From contig OX246741.1 in NCBI GenBank assembly GCA_945910005.1, positions 49,817,298 to 49,881,297 of the forward strand: 64,000 nucleotides of DNA. Direction: 5' to 3'. This DNA is from Isoperla grammatica (taxonomy: Eukaryota > Arthropoda > Insecta > Plecoptera > Perlodidae). Below the pieces are notes generated by a model. It did not search any database, was not told where the DNA came from, and saw only the letters and a program-made list of their open reading frames with translations. The position numbers and the translations under genes are program-made. Every line of letters begins with the position of its first letter. Within the stretch, counting starts at the first letter, position 1. Below, piece by piece: positions 41,466 through 52,270 of this stretch.

Positions 41466-42635
41466 ACGAACTTACATTAAAGCTTCTTGAACAAAATGCT
41501 GGCATAATGTTTGATAGAAATTTTGTAGTATATTTTCGTTCCGTCAGAAGTATGTAAGTTGTATCTCGACCCGATGTACAAGTGGCATTTATACTGATCG
41601 CAATAAGTGAAAGTGACCATGGCAACGAGAACAAAGCTCTTTAGGAATAGACCAGCACAATAGGTTCTTGGAAGGCTGTGCACTGGTCGATGCACATTCT
41701 TGAAATATGGCGGTAGTTGTGAAACTTTTATCCAGATTAGCCGTGGACGTACGCGCTCGTTTATCAACGCGTCACACAGAGCTTTTTTTGTTTATTTATT
41801 TAAAGCAAATAAATCTGGACCTTTGCCGTATTGGTGGGTAGCTGTGCTAGCATAAGGTACTATTCGGGAGATTGTCGGTTTGATTATTTGCTCATTTATC
41901 AGGTGAAGTGCGCTCTTCAATCTAAGGCCCTACCATGCCATTACTGTTGTGTTCAGTGAACTATTGGCTACGCTTTCGCTACATAAAATACTCGCGCACT
42001 TATATGTTTTGACTATATTGAGCCGACCTGCTATTTAGTTATATGCCATTCCTCCCAACCTCCACACTTATTTTTTTGTTATTGAAATAAAGGCCAGTGT
42101 ATGAGACAATGCTCAACTTTAGCCTAATGACTGATGAGTTATAACGAAGAAAAGAGGAGGGTAAGTCTAGTGCCAACAGACATGTAGCCTACTCCTTTCG
42201 AAAAGTAACAAGGGGACTATCGGCTTTACGTCTTATCTGAACGGACGGTGAAACTTTGACCAGTCATATAGGTTCCTCCACTAACCTGGACTGCCGAGCA
42301 ATTGACAAGAAAAACAAAGCTGTTACACAAGCTATCGAACATTCCAATCTGCTCTAACCAACGGTAACTAGTGTTTCAGGGGAGAGTGGTCACCCATCCA
42401 CCTTCTGACCTAGCCCGAGGTGGCTGTTTCGGTTTTCGTATGGGAACTAAGAAGCGACCGCGGCTAAACCGTTGGCTTTAGCCGCACTGATAAAGTTAGC
42501 TTAATGCTCGGGGTATACATTGGTGAACATCAATTAATTTGGCAATACTGCACTCTTTGTTATGCTTGTGAGAACATGATATTGTGTGAGACGTTAAATT
42601 AGCCTACAAATAACAAGATTCAAGTCCGTATTAAT
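41466..42635. other. No supportable gene
   Basis: Holds a partial dispersed end motif (ATCAACGCGTCACACAGAGC at 41763). No domain-bearing frame or RNA gene is visible. Confidence 0.5.
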
Positions 42636-45263
42636 CAGTTGCAACAGATCGTGTGTACGAACCACGCGTGTAGTCCCGAGACCAGTTGCAGCAGATCGTG
42701 TGTACGAACCACGCGTGACGTCACGAGACCAGTTGCAACAGATCGTGTGTACGAACCACGCGTGTAGTCCCGAGACCAGTTGCAGCAGATCGTGTGTACG
42801 AACCACGCGTGACGTCACGAGACCAGTTGCAACAGATCGTGTGTACGAACCACGCGTGACGTCACGAGACCAGTTGCAACAGATCGTGTGTACGAACCAC
42901 GCGTGACGTCACGAGACCAGTTGCAACAGATCGTGTGTACGAACCACGCGTGACGTCACGAGACCAGTTGCAACAGATCGTGTGTACGAACCACGCGTGT
43001 AGTCCCGAGACCGGTTGCAGCAGATCGTGTGTACGAACCACGCGTGACGTCACGAGACCAGTTGCAACAGATCGTGTGTACGAACCACGCGTGACGTCAC
43101 GAGACCAGTTGCAACAGATCGTGTGTACGAACCACGCGTGTAGTCCCGAGACCAGTTGCAGCAGATCGTGTGTACGAACCACGCGTGACGTCACGAGACC
43201 AGTTGCAACAGATCGTGTGTACGAACCACGCGTGACGTCACGAGACCAGTTGCAACAGATCGTGTGTACGAACCACGCGTGACGTCACGAGACCAGTTGC
43301 AACAGATCGTGTGTACGAACCACGCGTGACGCCACGAGACCAGTTGCAACAGATCGTGTGTACGAACCACGCGTGACGCCACGAGACCAGTTGCAACAGA
43401 TCGTGTGTACGAACCACGCGTGACGTCACGAGACCAGTTGCAACAGATCGTGTGTACGAACCACGCGTGACGTCACGAGACCAGTTGCAGCAGATCGTGT
43501 GTACGAACCACGCGTGACGCCACGAGACCAGTTGCAACAGATCGTGTGTACGAACCACGCGTGACGTCACGGGACCAGTTGCAACAGATCGTGTGTACGA
43601 ACCACGCGTGACGTCACGAGACCAGTTGCAACAGATCGTGTGTACGAACAACGCGTGACGTCACGGGACCAGTTGCAACAGATCGTGTGTACGAACCACG
43701 CGTGACGTCATGAGACCAGTTGCAACAGATCGTGTGTACGAACCACGCGTGACGTCACGAGACCAGTTGCAACAGATCGTGTGTACGAACCACGCGTGAC
43801 GTCACGAGACCAGTTGCAACAGATCGTGTGTACGAACCACGCGTGACGTCACGGGACCAGTTGCAACAGATCGTGTGTACGAACCACGCGTGACGTCACG
43901 AGACCAGTTGCAACAGATCGTGTGTACGAACCACGCGTGACGTCACGGGACCAGTTGCAACAGATCGTGTGTACGAACCACGCGTGACGTCACGAGACCA
44001 GTTGCAACAGATCGTGTGTACGAACCACGCTTGACGTCACGAGACCAGTTGCAACAGATCGTGTGTACGAACCACGCGTGACGTCACGAGACCAGTTGCA
44101 ACAGATCGTGTGTACGAACCACGCGTGACGTCACGAGACCAGTTGCAACAGATCGTGTGTACGAACCACGCGAGACGTCACGAGACCAGTTGCAACAGAT
44201 CGTGTGTACGAACCACGCGTGACGTCACGAGACCAGTTGCAACAGATCGTGTGTACGAACCACGCGTGACGTCACGGGACTAGTTGCAACAGATCGTGTG
44301 TACGAACCACGCGTGACGTCACGAGACCAGTTGCAACAGATCGTGTGTACGAACCACGCGTGACGTCACGAGACCAGTTGCAACAGATCGTGTGTACGAA
44401 CCACGCGAGACGTCACGAGACCAGTTGCAACAGATCGTGTGTACGAACCACGCGTGACGTCACGAGACCAGTTGCAACAGATCGTGTGTACGAACCACGC
44501 GTGACGTCACGAGACCAGTTGCAACAGATCGTGTGTACGAACCACGCGTGACGTCATGAGACCAGTTGCAACAGATCGTGTGTACGAACCACGCGTGACG
44601 TCACGGGACCAGTTGCAACAGATCGTGTGTACGAACCACGCGTGACGTCACGAGACCAGTTGCAACAGATCGTGTGTACGAACCACGCGTGACGTCACGA
44701 GACCAGTTGCAACAGATCGTGTGTACGAACCACGCGTGACGTCACGAGACCAGTTGCAACAGATCGTGTGTACGAACCACGCGTGACGTCACGAGACCAG
44801 TTCCAACAGATCGTGTGTACGAACCACGCGTGACGTCACGGGACCAGTTGCAACAGATCGTGTGTACGAACCACGCGTGACGTCACGGGACCAGTTGCAA
44901 CAGATCGTGTGTACGAACCACGCGTGACGTCACGAGACCAGTTGCAACAGATCGTGTGTACGAACCACGCGTGACGTCACGAGACCAGTTGCAACAGATC
45001 GTGTGTACGAACCACGCGTGACGTCACGAGACCAGTTCCAACAGATCGTGTGTACGAACCACGCGTGACGTCACGGGACCAGTTGCAACAGATCGTGTGT
45101 ACGAACCACGCGTGACGTCACGAGACCAGTTGCAACAGATCGTGTGTACGAACCACGCGTGACGTCACGAGACCAGTTGCAACAGATCGTGTGTACGAAC
45201 CACGCGTGACGTCACGAGACCAGTTGCAACAGATCGTGTGTACGAACCACGCGTGACGTCGCG
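42636..45263. repeat. 47-bp CpG-rich satellite, about 56 units
   Basis: Unit: CAGATCGTGTGTACGAACCA, CGCGTGACGTCACGAGACCA, GTTGCAA. The period is exactly 47 bp throughout. Almost every unit has TGACGTCA, the CREB/ATF palindrome, and CACGCGTG. The first dozen units mix in a variant with GTGTAGTCCCGAG in place of GTGACGTCACGAG; later units vary mostly at single CG sites (CATGAG, GCCACG, CACGGG). CpG density is far above the surrounding DNA. Frames such as RVYEPRVTSRDQLQQIVCTN are artefacts. Confidence 0.97.
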
Positions 45264-45528
45264 GGAGGACCCGAAAGCCAGGTCGGAAATTAGTATCGCA
45301 ATTTGTCCTGGAGCTAATGAGGGAGAACGGTTTATCCAGTCATTGTCCAGCTTAACCGTGTCCTGGAATTAGATTCTGTTTTGCTGCAGCGGATTCGATT
45401 ACTTTACGTCTACACTGATGTGATTAGAGACGAGGACAAATAAGATACTTGCGTTGATATTGTTACCGGATTAAAGGTTCGATATACTTAAACGTGAAAT
45501 ATCTGTTTTAAGTTCGAATTCACCAAAC
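45264..45528. other. Junction between satellite and foldback element
   Basis: Unique sequence of about 265 bp with no gene. Confidence 0.4.
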
Positions 45529-45537
45529 TATTTAATC
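45529..45537. repeat. 9-bp target-site duplication, left
   Basis: TATTTAATC directly before the left terminus AGGTACATTAACTTG; identical to 58951-58959. Confidence 0.85.
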
Positions 45538-46980
45538 AGGTACATTAACTTGTCCCCCCCACCTCGACATTTCATCCTCAATATGAGCTCATATTTTTGC
45601 ACCAATTATGCACCTTTTTGCACCCAAGTATTGATTTTTGCACCCCATTGGTTTCGGAGTTATACCCATTTCAATGCGGGGGGGACAGGTTAATGGCTGT
45701 CCCCCCCACCTTGGAAATTCAACTTAATTATATGCTTATATTTTTGCACCATTTATGCACCTTTTTGCACCCAAACATTGATTTTTGCACCCTAATAGTT
45801 TCGGAGTTATACGCGACTCAATTTGGGGGGGACAAGTTAATGGTAGCCCCCCCACACAGGGCCATTAACTTTAATTCATGTTCATAATTTTGCACCATTT
45901 TTGCACCTTTTTGCACCCAAGTCTTGATTTTTGCACCTCATTGGTTTCGGAGTTATACCCATTTCAATGCGGGGGGGGACAGGTTAATGGCTGTCCCCCC
46001 CACCTTGGAAATTCAACTTAATTATATGCTTATAATTTCGCACTATTTTTGCACCTTTTTGCACCCAAGTCTTAATTTTTGCACCCTAATAGCTTCGGAG
46101 TAATACGCGTTTTAATTTGGGGGGGACAAGTTAATGGTAGCCCCCCCACACAGGGCTATGTACTTTAATTCATGTTCATAATTTTGCACCATTTTTGCAC
46201 CTTTTTGCACCCAAGTCTTGATTTTTGCACCTCATTGGTTTCGGAGTTATACCCATTTCAATGCGGGGGGGGGACAGGTTAATGGCTGTCCCCCCCACCT
46301 TGGAAATTCAACTTAATTATGTGCTCATAATTTTGCACTAATTTGCACCTTTTTGCACCCAAGTCTTAATTTTTGCACCCTAATAGTTTTGGAGTAATAC
46401 GCGTTTTAATTTGGGGGGGACAAGTTAATGGTAGCCCCCCACACAGGGCTATGAACTTTAATTCATGTTCATAATTTCGCACCATTTTTGCACCTTTTTG
46501 CACCCAAGTCTTGATTTTTGCACCCTAATAGTTTCGGAGTAATACGCGTTTTAATTTGGGGGAGACAAGGTAATGGTAGCCACCCCACACAGGGCTATGT
46601 ACTTTAATTCATGTTCATAATGTTGCACCTTTTTGCACCCAAGTATTGATTTTTGCACTTTAATAGTTTCGGAGTTATACGCATTTCTATTTGCGGGGGA
46701 CAAGTTAATGGCATCCCCTAAACTTGTGTTTCATCTAAAAAAAACATTTCATATTTTTGCACCAATTATGCACTTTTTTGCACCCAAGTATTGATTTTTG
46801 CACCCCCTTGGTTTTGGAGTTGTACCAATTTCAATGTGGGGGGGACAAGTTAATGGCTGTCCCCCCCACCTTGTAAATTCAACTTAATGATATACTCTTA
46901 TATTATTGCACCATTTTTGCACCTTTTTGCACCTTCTTATTGATTTGTGCACCCATATGGTTCGGAGTTATTCACATTTC

Positions 46981-47011
<31 letters not shown>

Positions 47012-47460
47012 CAAGTTCATGGCATCCCCAAAACTTGTTTTTCATCTAAAAAAAGTTCATATTTTTGCACCAATTATGCACCTTTTTTGCACCTAAGTAG
47101 TAATTTTTGCACCCTTGTAGTTTCATAGGTAAACGCGTTTCAATTTGGGAGGGTCAATTTAATGGTAGCCCCACACAAACGATTTTAACCACAAAAACAT
47201 GCTCATAATTTTGCACCATTTTTGCATGTTTTTGCACCCATGTATTGATTTTTGCACCCTTATAGGTTTGGAGTTATACGAATTTTTTTGGGTGGTGGGG
47301 GGGGGGGGGGGTGGTTCAAGGTAATGTTAGCCTCCCCACAAACGTTCTTTACTACAAAAACATGCTCATAATTTTTCACCCTAATAGTTTTTAGGTTATA
47401 CGCATTCAATTTGGGAAGGGGGGAGTGGAGGGTTCAAGTTAATAGAAGCTCACCAAACTT
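45538..47460 (+). repeat. Left terminal array of GCACC subrepeats
   Basis: Subrepeats of about 147 bp arranged as about 295-bp dimers: one monomer has CAATGCGGGGGGG and AGGTTAATGGCTGTCC, the other TTTGGGGGGGACAAGTTAAT and GGTAGCCCCCCCACACAGGG. Each holds TTTTTGCACCC several times. About 13 monomers are present, becoming more diverged toward the inside. Confidence 0.92.
46990..47010 (+). repeat. Poly-G tract, 21 bp
   Basis: An uninterrupted G run inside a diverged subrepeat. The length is likely variable and error-prone in sequencing. Confidence 0.8.
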
Positions 47461-48839
47461 GTAGTAGGAGCGCAAGATGTACTTTTTTGGCTCTCGTAGG
47501 CTATTCGTGGAAGAGTATAGCGGTAAACGGGATTATGCAAAGTCATGTATTACAATGTTTTTGGACCAGGGTTACATCGGCGTAATTGCTGCAGACGGCG
47601 TCAGTGGCGCCGCGACGCCACCTGACGCCGCCACACGACGCCACCGAACGTTTTGGCTTATAACTGTTACACCGTTTGTCCTACAGAAAAAAAAAAATGA
47701 TTTTTCATTCAGTTTTTAAATACGAATCGATTAGTACCAAAAACGTTATGATTAGATGAGCGTAGCGAAGCAGAGTGAATCTCACATTTCAACTCGATTG
47801 GCGCTTTGTCTTTGATTGTGCACAAAAGTTTGTTCGTCACGCTTAGGTCACACGGCTTGACGGATTTGGCTGAAATTTTAGATAAACTCTTGTGACTACA
47901 AGTTTAGATGGTGTTAACATAAACAAGAAAATCCGTCAAGATTCCAACCTACAAAAAATTAATTAGTGAAAAATATCGAGTTTTAATATTTTTGTTCTTC
48001 GCGCACAGGTTAAACTTCTTAACGGATTTGGCTGAAATTTTAAGTCAACACTCTGGACTATTAAAGTAGATGCTGTTAACATAACCAAGAAAATCCGTCA
48101 AGATGCCAACCTACAAAAAATGTATTAGTGAAAAATCTCGAGTTTTAATTTGTTCTATTAAAATTTATGGACGGATTTAAATATTTTTTTTATATTTATT
48201 TCCAAAATAAGAATATTGACACGTAATAAAAGTTTGAAAGTAGTAACTTGAACCGCCATTAAGTAAACAAATATTTTGTTTTTTTGTATGCAAAAGTTTG
48301 TTCGTCGAGCACAAGTCAAACGGCTTGACGTATTTGGTTAAAATTTTCAGTGAACACTCACGCACACTACAGAAAATGCTGTTAGCATATCCAGCAAAAT
48401 CCGTCAAGATGGCAACCTACAAAAAAATAACTACTAAAACAAATAAAATATTTTATTTATTTTTTAAATTAAAACTTGCCGTCGGATTTTAATATTTTTT
48501 TTAAATGAATTACAGAATAATAGTGTCAACATATGACAGACGTTTTTTAATTGTTTTGTTAACGGACATCTTGTAACCAAATATTTGTTTATTTACGGCA
48601 ATATATTTTGCTATTGTCAACTTTTTTGCTAATATCTGTACTCCCATTTGGGTCCTGGGTAGAATTTGGGGTAGAATTATAAGAGGCGAGAAAATAAGGG
48701 CCCTCCCTTCTCTGTCCTCCAAGGAGCATTAAAAGCACGCATACCTGCCCACCACGATAAGTTAACAGTTGCTGACAAGAGCATATACTTCGGTAGGGCC
48801 ACCGTAGCCGGACAGGTCGAAGCCAAACGAAACGAAATT

Positions 48840-49468
48840 ATAACAGGTTAATGCCTTGTTTGATAAATTAAAAAAAGATCGGTTAACGCAGAGCGTTTTC
48901 CTAGTCATTAAATATTTAGATTGGTTATATCATTACAGCCTTACAAAAACGATTTTTTTAAGTAATGAGTGCTATCAGCAGTCACTCTCTTGGGGAGGTG
49001 TCCCCCTAGCCAGTAAAAATATATTCGTTATGTCCTTGTTACTTGAATCCTACACGACGTGGTGACCGGTTCGCCCAACAGTTTAAACTGCGCATACCTT
49101 AAAAAATTAATAGTAGTTTATTTTTCAATCACATCCTTATACCATTGTCTACGCATTGAAAACGTCTACGCATTGTGATTGAAAAATAAACTACTATTAA
49201 TTTTTTAAGGTATGCGCAGTTTAAACTGTTGGGCGAACCGGTCACCACGTCGTGTAGGATTCAAGTAACAAGGACATAACGAATATATTTTTACTGACTA
49301 GGGGGACACCTCCCCAAGAGAGTGACTGCTGATAGCACTCATTACTTAAAAATTATCGTTTTTGTAAGGCTGTAATGATATAACCAATCTAAATATTTAA
49401 TGACTAGGAAAACGCTCTGCGTTAACCGATCTTTTTTTAATTTATCAAACAAGGCATTTACCTGTTAT
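48840..49468. mobile_element. Hairpin MITE, 629 bp, AATT duplication
   Basis: The left arm 48840-49133 beginning ATAACAGGTTAATGCC and the right arm 49174-49468 ending ACCTGTTAT are near-perfect reverse complements of about 294 bp with a 40-bp loop. AATT flanks both sides (48836-48839, 49469-49472). The matching position in the opposite arm of the 4.5-kb element (near 50625-50640) reads straight through CGAAATTGAATAGC without the insertion, which fixes the limits exactly. Confidence 0.92.
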
Positions 49469-49791
49469 AATTGAATAGCTCAAGTCAATAAGTGCCTAAG
49501 TGACATTTTTTGACAAACTGAGTTAAGCCCGCCAAGTTATTGTACATACATAGGCGCATCATATTAATGCAAGAAACACCCAAGTGTAAGACCCAGACCA
49601 TATTTTACAAGGCCTTGAAAATCTCTCTCAAGTCAATAACAGACCAAGTACATGTCACTTGGTCATTTCTTGCCTTGAGGTTGGCGATCGTGTCTGAATA
49701 CCCGGACTGTTGTCAATGTTTCTTGCTACGTGGATGGTATCCGTGTTAAAATCATTTAGCTGTCACCTGTGGCTGCAACTTGCTGTTAACA

Positions 49792-49932
49792 ATGAGTGAT
49801 TCTTCAGATTCTGACTCAGATTCTAGAGATATTAAAAAACTGTATAAATATCTCAATCCTAATGAAATAGAATTCTACAATGCTGTAAATTCTACAGCGG
49901 AGGAGCCTGCAGAAGATAATGATGATCTTTAA
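49792..49932 (+). CDS. Small acidic ORF, 46 residues, unknown
   Basis: ATG in a favourable context (A at -3) opens 46 codons: MSDSSDSDSDSRDIKKLYKY, a middle with NPNEIEFYNAVN, and the end AEEPAEDNDDL. The product is Ser/Asp-rich at the N-terminus and Glu/Asp-rich at the C-terminus. It sits in the unique core of the 4.5-kb inverted-repeat element, where a transposon would keep its gene. Acidic N-termini occur in some transposases (for example piggyBac-like), but nothing here is specific. It may be a first exon, a remnant or chance. Confidence 0.3.
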   Translation: MSDSSDSDSDSRDIKKLYKYLNPNEIEFYNAVNSTAEEPAEDNDDL

Positions 49933-50280
49933 ACTGATGAATGTAGGCCTAGTCGTTCTTGCCTCACGATTGTTTCTTCAACAATGTTATACTGTAGCTA
50001 CAAATGTTTACTTACAAACCGAGGCTAGTAATGATAGTATTTTCTTTGTGTATGTAGCCTGTTTTCTTCATTTTAAGTGCAACTTACAAATAGCAGATAC
50101 TGTACGAATGTAATAAACTAAATCACATTCTAATGAGCTTGGTTTGTGAACTAATTTAAATATTAATCCCTGATCCTATGACTACTAAATACGACATATT
50201 ATCAAATTAAATATGAACAAATTATATTTTCAAAAGCACTAACAAATATTTTGTTGTCTTTCGATTTATCCCCATGAATC

Positions 50281-50298
50281 GGGGGGGGGGGGGGGGGG
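50281..50298 (+). repeat. Poly-G tract, 18 bp
   Basis: Uninterrupted G run within the core of the 4.5-kb element. Confidence 0.85.
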
Positions 50299-52039
50299 TA
50301 AATTTTAAGTTAGATGCAGATAGCTTTCATGCAACCACAATATTGATTAACAAAAAAATTACAATTTTCAAGAAGTTAACCCAAGAAATGCCCAAGTGAG
50401 AACCTCAAGTCAATAACTAACCAAGTACAAAAAACTATAATTCAAAAATAAAAAAAAGTAAGCCTACCAGAAAAAAAACAGCAAGGTCATGGTGTTGGGT
50501 ACACCAAGAGGTATATGTTTTAAAAAAATCAAAAATTAAGTCCATAAATTGGCAGCACAGTGTGGTTTTTTTTAGTTTTCTCAAAATGTGGTATTTGTGA
50601 CTTGGTCAGTTATTGACTTGAGCTATTCAATTTCGTTTCGTTTGGCTTCGACCTGTCCGGCTACGGTGGCCCTACCGAAGCATATGCTCTTGTCAGCAAC
50701 TGTTAACTTATCGTGGTGGACAGGAATGCGTGCTTTACATGCTCCTTGGAGGGCAGAGAAAGGAGGGCCTTTATTTTCTCGCCTCTTATAATCTACAGAT
50801 ATATTACCTGGGCCAAATTCTACCCAGGACCCAAATGGGAGTACAGATATTAGCAAAAAAGTTGACAATTGCAAAATATATTGCCGTAAATAAACAAATA
50901 TTTGGTAACAAGATGTCCGTTAACAAAACAATTTAAAAACTTCTGTCATATGTTGACACTATTATTCTGCAATTCATTTTAAAAAAATTATTAAAATCCG
51001 ACGGCAAGTTTTAATTTAAAAAATAAATAAAATATTTTATTTGTTTTAGTAGTTATTTTTTTGTAGGTTGCCATTTTGACGGATTTTGCTGGATATGCTA
51101 ACAGCATCTTCTGTAGTGTGCGTGAGTGTTCACTGAAAATTTTAACCAAATACGTCAAGCCGTTTGACTTGTGCTCGACGAACAAACTTTTGCATACAAA
51201 AAAACAAAATATTTTTTTACAAAATGGCGGTTCAAGTTACTACTTTCAAATTTTTATTACGTGTCAATATTCTTATTATGGACATAAATATAAAAAAAAT
51301 ATTTAAATCCGTTCATAAATTTTAATAAAACAAATTAAAACTCGAGATTTTTCACTAATAAATTTTTTGTAGGTTGGCATCTTGACGGATTTTCTTGGTT
51401 ATGTTAACAGCATCTACTTTAATAGTCCAGAGTGTTGACTTAAAATTTCAGCCAAATCCGTTAAGAAGTTTAACCTGTGCGCGAAGAACAAAAATATTAA
51501 AACTCGATATTTTTCACTAATTAATTTTTTGTAGGTTGGAATCTTGACGGATTTTCTTGTTTATGTTAACACCATCTAAACTTGTAGTCACAAGAGTTTA
51601 TTAAAAAGTTCAGCCAAATCCGTCAAGCCGTGTGACCTGTGCGTGACGAACAAACTTTTGTGCACAATCAAAGACAAAGCGCCAATCGAGTTGAAATGTG
51701 AGATTCACTCTGCTTCGCTACGCTCATCTAATCATAACATTTTTGGTACTAATGGTTTCGTATTTAAAAACTGAATGAAAAATCATTTTCGTTTTTTCTG
51801 TAGAACAAACGGTGTAAAAGTTATAAGCCAAAACGTTCGGTGGCGTCGTGTGGCGGCGTCAGGTGGCGTCGCGGCGCCACTGACGCTGTCTGCAGCAATT
51901 CCGCCTATGTAACCCTGGTCCAAAACCATTGTTATACATGCCTTTGCATAATACCGTTTACCGCTATACTCTTCCACGAATAGCCTACGAGATACACTTT
52001 GCTGCTCTACTATTGTTTAAAATCTCCCAAACATATTTA

Positions 52040-52270
52040 TATTTTTGGACCCACTTTTGCACCTTTTTGCAGCCAAGCGTGGTTTTCACACCTTTTTTGG
52101 TCTCGGAGATGTATGCATTACATTTGGGGGGGGGGGGGGGGGTATAATGTGTCCCCCTATTTTAGAAAGGGAACTTTTTCATTCCAAAGGTGTGCATCAT
52201 GTATAGCATCTGTTTTTACCTATGCTTCGTTTTTCGCACCCTTTTGTTTTCAGAGTTATGCGTACGCATA
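52040..52270 (+). repeat. Isolated diverged GCACC subrepeat
   Basis: CACTTTTGCACCTTTTTGCA, a long G run at about 52123-52141 and TTTCAGAGTTATGCGTACGC match the monomer of the left terminal array in the same orientation. It suggests the 4.5-kb element was inserted inside that array and split off this unit. Confidence 0.65.

Larger units (their letters stand above)
49469..50604. other. Core of the 4.5-kb element
   Basis: Unique sequence between the arms. The word CTCAAGTCAATAA recurs at about 49477, 49629 and 50402 and in reverse at about 50612, often followed by GACCAAGTAC. It contains the small ORF at 49792-49932 and an 18-bp G run. Confidence 0.7.
47492..51992. mobile_element. 4.5-kb inverted-repeat element nested in foldback element
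   Basis: The left terminus CTCGTAGGCTATTCGTGGAA is mirrored at the right terminus by TTCCACGAATAGCCTACGAG. After removal of the hairpin insertion at 48840-49468, the left arm is about 1.37 kb and pairs along its length with about 50605-51992. Matching landmarks are a GC-rich GACGCC block (47590-47640 and 51840-51890), three internal ACGGATTTGGCTGAAATTTT subrepeats, and ACCCAAATGGGAGTACAGAT. A unique core of about 1.1 kb separates the arms. No clear target duplication was found. The arms differ by small indels, so they are not an exact sequencing mirror. Confidence 0.85.

Noticed and set aside
42636..45263. Open reading frames of 60-137 codons across the 47-bp satellite
   Set aside because: 47 is not a multiple of three, so all frames cycle through the same peptide; the frames are products of periodicity.
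50588..51306. Duplicate small genes mirrored with 48177-48840
   Set aside because: They are the same inverted-repeat arm read on opposite strands, with no domain; they do not represent genes.
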